From assembly GCA_039034015.1 (NCBI GenBank), contig JBCCBM010000001.1, positions 372,001 to 436,000 on the forward strand: a DNA stretch of 64,000 nt. Reading direction: 5' to 3'. The notes below the pieces were generated by a model. The model searched no databases, was not told the DNA's origin, and saw only the letters and a list, made by a program, of their open reading frames with translations. This stretch comes from Acuticoccus sp039034015 (GTDB lineage: Bacteria; Pseudomonadota; Alphaproteobacteria; Rhizobiales; Amorphaceae). The position numbers were made by a program, and so were the translations under genes. Shown here in pieces: positions 59,798-64,000 of this stretch. Position 1 is the first letter of the stretch, and each line of letters starts with the position of its first letter.

Positions 59798-60675
59798 TGA
59801 CGCCGACACTTACACGCCGCGGCCTTCTGACAGTGGGCCTCGGCGCGTTGCTGGTCGCTGGGGCCGCGCCCTTGCTGGCGCAAGAGGAGCGGCTGCGGCT
59901 CGCCTTTATCCCACAGGAGAACCCCGAAAAGCTCCTCGGCGACGTCGACGCGATCACCACCTGGCTGTCGCAGGACATCGGTGTGCCGGTCGAGGGCTTC
60001 GTCACCATCGACCATGCCGCCGCGGTCGAGGCGCTGCGCAACGGCGATGCCGATATCTCCTTCATGGGCGCGTTGCCCTTCGTGCTCGCGGAGGCCGAGA
60101 TCGGCGCGGTCCCGCTGCTCTCCGAGGTCTATCGCGGCGCGCCCCAATACACCGGCCGGGTCTTCGTCAGGCGCGACAGCGGCATCACATCGCTCGCCGA
60201 CCTTGCCGGACAAGACATCGCCTTTGCCGACCCGATCTCCGAATCGGGCTATCTTTACCCGCTGGCCGAGTTCGAGCGCGCCGGCCTGATCTCGGGCGTC
60301 GAGGATGCCGATTCATTCTTCGGTCGCGTTTACTTCGCCGGCGGCTATCAGCAGGCGATGCAGGCGATGGCGCAGGGTCTCGTCGCGGCGGCGGGTGCCA
60401 GCCAGTACGCCGACCTCCTCCTCACGCCGCAGCAGCAGTCGCAGGTGACGTGGATCGCCGAAAGCCCTGCAATCCCGAGCCACGTGGTCATCGCCCGTCC
60501 CGGCCTCGACGACCGCCTGAAGGAGCGCTTCGTCGAAGCAATGATGCAACTCAACGAACCCGAGCACCGCGACAAGCTGCAATACGTCTACGGGCCGGAC
60601 GGCTATCTCCGCGCGGACGCCGCCGCCTTCGACGGGGTGCGCGAGATCGCGCGCAAATACGGGCTCCTGTCGTGA
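59797..60675 (+). CDS. PhnD-family periplasmic substrate-binding protein
   Basis: A 292-residue exported binding protein (Tat/Sec-like start TRRGLLTVGLGALLVAG). RLRLAFIPQENPEKLLGDVD, AVEALRNGDADISFMGALPF and DLAGQDIAFADPISESGYLY are the conserved PhnD/PtxB features. Characterised relatives bind phosphonates, phosphite or arsenite. Its ATG overlaps the peroxidase stop by one base. No phosphonate-degrading genes are near, and the neighbouring regulator is MntR, so the true ligand is open. Confidence 0.88.
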   Translation: MTPTLTRRGLLTVGLGALLVAGAAPLLAQEERLRLAFIPQENPEKLLGDVDAITTWLSQDIGVPVEGFVTIDHAAAVEALRNGDADISFMGALPFVLAEAEIGAVPLLSEVYRGAPQYTGRVFVRRDSGITSLADLAGQDIAFADPISESGYLYPLAEFERAGLISGVEDADSFFGRVYFAGGYQQAMQAMAQGLVAAAGASQYADLLLTPQQQSQVTWIAESPAIPSHVVIARPGLDDRLKERFVEAMMQLNEPEHRDKLQYVYGPDGYLRADAAAFDGVREIARKYGLLS

Positions 60676-61442
60676 CCCGCACCGTCGAGACTGACGACAT
60701 CAGCTTCGCCTATCGGGGTGGCGAGCTGTCGGCGCTCGAAAGCTTCAGCCTCGCGGTCGAGCCAGGCGAGCAGGTGGCGCTCCTCGGCCCCTCGGGCGCC
60801 GGCAAGACCACGTTCTTGACGCTCCTCGACGGACGCCTGCGCGGCTGGACCGGCCGCGCCGCCGTTCTCGGGAAGGCGCTCGATCCGGCGCGCCCGCCGC
60901 CCAGAACCGCGCGGCCGGACGTTGGCTTCATTTTCCAGGAGTTCGCGCTGGTCGAACGCTCGACCGTCCTGCGCAATGTGTTGAACGGACGGCTCGGGCG
61001 GATGACATCCGTCGCCGCGATCCTCGGGCGGCACGCGCCCCGCGACCTCGCGATCGCCCGCCAGGCGATGGCCGATTGCGGCATCGCCGAGCTTGCCGAC
61101 AGGCGCGTCGATACCCTCAGCGGCGGGCAGCGCCAGCGCGTTGCCATCGCCCGTTGCCTGGCGCAGGAACCGCGCCTCATCCTCGCGGACGAGCCTGTCA
61201 GCAACCTCGATCCGGCGCGCGCTTCCGACGTCTTGAACGTCATCACCGCCGCCGCCGCCAGGCGCGGTGCGACCACGATCTTCACCTCCCACCAGCCCGA
61301 CCTCGCGGTGCGCTTCGCCTCCCGCATGGTCGGCATGTCAGAGGGCCGTATCGCCTTCGACCAACCCGTCGAAAATGCCTTGGGAGACGACATCGCCGCG
61401 CTCTACCACGCCGACGCGCCTCACCTCAGGGTCGTGCAGTGA
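60672..61442 (+). CDS. ABC transporter ATPase (PhnC-like)
   Basis: A 256-residue ABC ATPase with Walker A LLGPSGAGKTTFL, signature LSGGQRQRVAIARCL, Walker B LILADEPVSNLDP and the H-loop FTSHQPDLA. The region RSTVLRNVLNGRLG after the Q-loop is characteristic of PhnC. The GTG start sits in the stop of the binding-protein gene (GTGA) and the gene ends in the same way, so the three transporter genes are strictly coupled. Confidence 0.92.
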   Translation: MTRTVETDDISFAYRGGELSALESFSLAVEPGEQVALLGPSGAGKTTFLTLLDGRLRGWTGRAAVLGKALDPARPPPRTARPDVGFIFQEFALVERSTVLRNVLNGRLGRMTSVAAILGRHAPRDLAIARQAMADCGIAELADRRVDTLSGGQRQRVAIARCLAQEPRLILADEPVSNLDPARASDVLNVITAAAARRGATTIFTSHQPDLAVRFASRMVGMSEGRIAFDQPVENALGDDIAALYHADAPHLRVVQ

Positions 61443-62200
61443 CGGCAGGCCGCGGGTGGAGCGGCTTCCTCGCCGGCCTGGCGCTTGCCGCGGCGATCCT
61501 GTGGTCGCTCTTCACCGCCGACGTCGACCTGTCGCGCGTGGTCTCGGCGGGACCGCGCATTGCCGAATTTCTCGGCCGAATGGTGCCGCCTGACACCACC
61601 GTGATGCCCCAGATTATCGCGGGCACCGCCGAGACGCTGCGCATCGCCATTTTGGGCACCCTCGGCGCGGTGATCCTGTCCGTGCCGCTGGGGCTCGCCG
61701 CCTCCGAGACGATGGCCCCGCCTGGGGTGCACCGCACGGTCCGCACGCTGCTCGCCTTCATCCGTGCGATCCCGCTCCTGTTGGTCGCGATGCTGATGGT
61801 GGGCGCGGTGGGGCTCGGCCCGCTTCCCGGGATCATCGCGATTGCGATCCACGCCGCGGGGATGCTCGGAAAATTCTACGCCGAAGCCATCGACGGGGTC
61901 GCCCGTGCGCCCATCGACGCGCTGGAAAGCGCCGGCGCGGGCCCCCTCGCGCGGCTGCGCCACGCGATCTGGCCGCAGATGGCGCCTGTCGTCGCGCGCG
62001 ACACGATCTTCCGCTTTGAGCTCAACCTGCGCGAATCTCTTATCCTGGGCATCGTCGGAGCGGGCGGCATCGGCTTCTACATCCAGACCTATGTACGCTC
62101 ATTCCAGTACGAGAAGGCTGCGAGTGTGACGATTGCCGTCGTCCTACTCGTCATCGTCATCGAGGCCATGAACGTCGCGCTGCGGAGGAGGTTTTCGTGA
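61439..62200 (+). CDS. ABC transporter permease (PhnE-like)
   Basis: A 253-residue permease with about six helices. The EAA loop reads AIDALESAGAGPLARLRHAI and ends WPQMAPV, and RESLILGIVGAGGIGFYIQT is the PhnE-type C-terminal signature. The start is GTG in a GTGA overlap. It ends 3 bases into a further GTG start with GGAGGAGG before it, indicating that a fourth gene once followed. Confidence 0.92.
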   Translation: MTAGRGWSGFLAGLALAAAILWSLFTADVDLSRVVSAGPRIAEFLGRMVPPDTTVMPQIIAGTAETLRIAILGTLGAVILSVPLGLAASETMAPPGVHRTVRTLLAFIRAIPLLLVAMLMVGAVGLGPLPGIIAIAIHAAGMLGKFYAEAIDGVARAPIDALESAGAGPLARLRHAIWPQMAPVVARDTIFRFELNLRESLILGIVGAGGIGFYIQTYVRSFQYEKAASVTIAVVLLVIVIEAMNVALRRRFS

Positions 62201-62247
62201 ATGGCCGCATCCGGGCGCTCCCACGTTTCTGTCGTTCGCGCATTTGA
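62197..62247 (+). pseudogene. Truncated start of a fourth gene of the PhnDCE-like operon
   Basis: GTG at 62197 overlaps the permease stop in the same GTGA way as the two preceding gene junctions and has GGAGGAGG 7 bases before it. It reads NGRIRALPRFCRSRI and stops. After about 62,250 the sequence becomes AT-rich, as if the gene had been cut off by a rearrangement. A second permease is the likely identity, because PhnE pairs are common, but this cannot be seen. Confidence 0.5.
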
Positions 62248-62774
62248 CGCCCGTCCTTCCATAACCTGGCACAGTACCTCGGTTCGGTTCGGCTCAAGCG
62301 TCATCGGCACCGTCGTTAGCCAACGCCAACATCCGAAGTCAATAAGGACGGGGTGCAGTATGGGACATTTCTAGTTCGTTGAAGTGAGATGTTATTAGGC
62401 TATATTTGTCGATCGCATAACGATACTATGAAGCGCGTTCAAGGAGGTCGAATACTAAGACGATTTACGCGGCGTAGCGCACTCGAAAAAAGTCCTTTTA
62501 TTGGATCAATAGAGTTAACGACCATACTTCTGGATAACCAATTTTATAAGCAATTGTAAGAATGATGAAGGTGGGGCGTCGACAGCGTTTGCATTATTGG
62601 TGCGGGGTGCGGAGTGCGGAGTCTCGCAGCAGGTCGACGCGTATGTTAATCTGGTCTGCTGGCTAACAAACAGCAGATTATGTGCACGAAACGCGATTGA
62701 GAAATCTACACGTTAAATTCACTCGTACGGTCAACCAGATTTCGCAGCGTTTAGAGCGACAGAAGGTGTCTAGA
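62248..62774. other. AT-rich intergenic stretch before the LysR gene
   Basis: More AT-rich than anything around it, particularly 62,360-62,560. I see no gene. The promoter of the LysR gene must lie here. The change in composition suggests a junction of different DNA. Confidence 0.5.
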
Positions 62775-63659
62775 ATGGAGCTCAAGCAACTTCGTTGTTT
62801 CGTTGCAGTAGCAAATTCTGGAAGCATCACCGGCGGCGCGAGAGTACTCGGTCTTCGCCAGCCGACCGTGAGCAATCACATCCGCAGGCTCGAAGATCGG
62901 TTCTCGACCAACCTGTTCGAACGCAGCGTGCGGGGAATGACGTTGACGTTCGCTGGCCGACAGTTTTTGCGGACAGCGCGACGCATCGTCGAGGATCTCG
63001 ACTTGGCGTTTGCACGTGCCGATCGTGTTGCCGAAGCCAAGCTGGGTGCGTTGACACTGGGGTTCTACACCTCGCTGAGTGGTGGTCCGCTGAGAGAGAC
63101 GCTAAAGTTGTTTCGGTCAGAGTCGCCGGATGTCACGGTCGAGCTGCATGAGGGAAGTCCGCCGGATCTTCTCGAGCTGCTTCGAGAGCAACGCATCGAC
63201 CTTGCGGTCACGGTGCTCGACGTATCAAACGAGGAGTTTGACACACAGAAGATCTGGGACGAAGAATTAGTGGTCGCGTTTGCAAACGAGCACCCGCTCG
63301 GCGTCCGCGAAGCGCTGAGTTGGAAGGACCTCGAAGAAGTCCCTTTGGTCGTTCGGACCTGGGAGAGTGGGTCGGTGCTTTACAATTTCCTTTCTGCTCG
63401 GATTGCCCCCGACAATTACGTTCACGCCGAACAGCACTACGTCTCTCGTGAGGCATTGCTAGGCCTCATAGGGATTGGATTCGGGATGACGGTCATGGGT
63501 GCGTCGGCGGCAGCCGCCTCTTTCCCGGGCGTTGTCTTCCGGTCGCTCACTGGGCCGCATGCAACGGTTTCGGTGAACGCCGTGTGGCTGAAGGGGAACG
63601 ACAATCCCGCGCGTGGCCGGTTCGTTTCGTTGATCAGGGACTGGCGTCTTCGTCGGTAG
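62775..63659 (+). CDS. LysR-family transcriptional regulator
   Basis: A 294-residue LTTR. The N-terminal HTH reads MELKQLRCFVAVANSGSITG with LGLRQPTVSNHIRRLE, and the effector domain from about residue 90 begins LGALTLGFYTSLSGGPLRE. The ATG at 62775 begins the conserved MELKQLR. A LysR gene facing the end of the trb operon is common in alphaproteobacterial conjugative elements. The last 26 bases overlap the convergent DUF2274 gene. Confidence 0.9.
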   Translation: MELKQLRCFVAVANSGSITGGARVLGLRQPTVSNHIRRLEDRFSTNLFERSVRGMTLTFAGRQFLRTARRIVEDLDLAFARADRVAEAKLGALTLGFYTSLSGGPLRETLKLFRSESPDVTVELHEGSPPDLLELLREQRIDLAVTVLDVSNEEFDTQKIWDEELVVAFANEHPLGVREALSWKDLEEVPLVVRTWESGSVLYNFLSARIAPDNYVHAEQHYVSREALLGLIGIGFGMTVMGASAAAASFPGVVFRSLTGPHATVSVNAVWLKGNDNPARGRFVSLIRDWRLRR

Positions 63660-63915
63660 AAGGTCCGACGAAAGGACTTGGCCGCCGCTGGTGATCTTCG
63701 CTTGCTGAGCGACGCAAACGTGCAAATCCGCGGTCGGTCGCCATGAAGCGCGCGAGCATTGGCGCGACGATTTTCGCAGCGTCGACTTTTTGTCCGGTCT
63801 CCGCAGCGAGAAGCTCGGCGTAGACAACCAGGTCGCGGTGGACGGGCGCCGGCAGCTCGACGGTCATCTTCACAGGTGTTTCGTCAACGAGAGGACCGAG
63901 CTTGAGCTTTGCCAT
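63634..63915 (-). CDS. DUF2274 protein of trb conjugation operons
   Basis: A 93-residue protein starting MAKLKLGPLVDETPVKMTVE, then ELPAPVHRDLVVYAELLAAE and APMLARFMATDRGFARLRR. This is the DUF2274 family, found directly after trbI in RP4/Ti-like conjugative transfer operons. It has a ribbon-helix-helix-like look and may be a regulator, but no role is established. It begins 3 bases after the TrbI stop. Confidence 0.88.
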   Translation of the reverse strand: MAKLKLGPLVDETPVKMTVELPAPVHRDLVVYAELLAAETGQKVDAAKIVAPMLARFMATDRGFARLRRSASEDHQRRPSPFVGPSTDEDASP

Positions 63916-63918
63916 TTT

Positions 63919-64000
63919 TCAGGTCGCCGGTTCGAAGACGAGATCGCGGGTGACCATGACCCGGACCGGATGGCCTGGCCTGATGGTGAGCGTGGGCGGG
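63919..64000 (-). CDS. trbI: TrbI C-terminus (conjugal transfer protein, cut by window end)
   Basis: The last bases on the minus strand read PPTLTIRPGHPVRVMVTRDL and VFEPAT before the stop. The (I)RPGxPVRVxVTRDL ending is that of TrbI/VirB10-type proteins of conjugative type IV secretion. Only 26 codons are inside the window. Confidence 0.78.
   Translation of the reverse strand, partial: PPTLTIRPGHPVRVMVTRDLVFEPAT

Larger units (their letters stand above)
14103..64000. mobile_element. Candidate metal-resistance island on a conjugative element (limits uncertain)
   Basis: Everything right of the catabolic operon combines transposase remnants, a toxin-antitoxin pair, metal-resistance cargo, decayed fragments at unit borders and trb conjugation genes at the right end. 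The base composition looks lower in GC than the left 14 kb. No integrase gene, attachment site repeat or tRNA is visible, so an integrated element and a plasmid are both possible, and the left limit is only a guess. Confidence 0.42.

Noticed and set aside
59574..60671. A long N-terminal part of the PhnC-like ATPase
   Set aside because: The text is Arg/Pro-rich shadow of the peroxidase and binding-protein genes. The GTG at 60672 begins the true ABC domain.

Overview
The window reads as DNA from a GC-rich alphaproteobacterium, probably a marine or soil member of the Hyphomicrobiales/Rhodobacterales sphere. The protein families point there: PCu(A)C and Sco chaperones, CtaG, a CueR/HmrR-type regulator, an MntR of the DtxR family, and trb-type conjugation genes. 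No tRNA, rRNA or CRISPR array was seen.

Left part (1-14.1 kb): ordinary, very GC-rich catabolic DNA. The end of a glycolate oxidase operon (glcE, glcF) is followed by two divergent, tightly overlapping operons that share a 66-bp intergenic space. Leftward run RpiR regulator, Rieske oxygenase, Asp/Glu-racemase-like protein, sulfotransferase-like protein, aldehyde dehydrogenase and CMD-family protein. Rightward run a dimethylglycine/sarcosine-dehydrogenase-like flavoprotein, an MDR oxidoreductase, an enolase-superfamily enzyme and a class III aminotransferase. Together they look like a pathway that demethylates and breaks down an N-methylated (betaine-like) compound.

Boundary (14.1-17 kb): an IS5-type transposase remnant, a frameshifted P-type ATPase remnant, a perfect 12-bp inverted repeat, a Phd/VapC-type toxin-antitoxin pair and decayed coding fragments.

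Metal island (17-57.3 kb): cation diffusion facilitators, a PbrR/CadR/ZntR-like MerR regulator, PCu(A)C, ZIP, a ZntA-like ATPase, a Sco-DsbB-DsbA-Sco block, lspA, two CopA-type ATPases, CtaG, two M23-family proteins, a large operon (cytochromes c, multicopper oxidase, two L,D-transpeptidases, DUF411, DsbD/ScsB, ScsC-like), CopZ, CueR, ccmFGHI and an orphan Rieske protein. Twelve promoters of MerR architecture (a -35 box, a 19-bp spacer holding a dyad, then a -10 box) sit in front of these units. They fall into two sequence classes that match the two MerR regulators present, one with the Cys78 hallmark of divalent-metal sensors and one with the Ser77/Cys112/Cys120 hallmark of Cu(I) sensors. The island therefore looks like two interleaved metal regulons that include envelope repair and cytochrome maturation as well as export.

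Right part (57.3-64 kb): MntR, a palindromic MntR-box-like site and a divergent operon of a di-heme peroxidase-like cytochrome plus a PhnD/PhnC/PhnE-like ABC transporter. A fourth gene of that operon is cut off after 16 codons. The window ends with a LysR regulator, a DUF2274 gene and the C-terminus of TrbI, so the island probably belongs to a conjugative element or plasmid.
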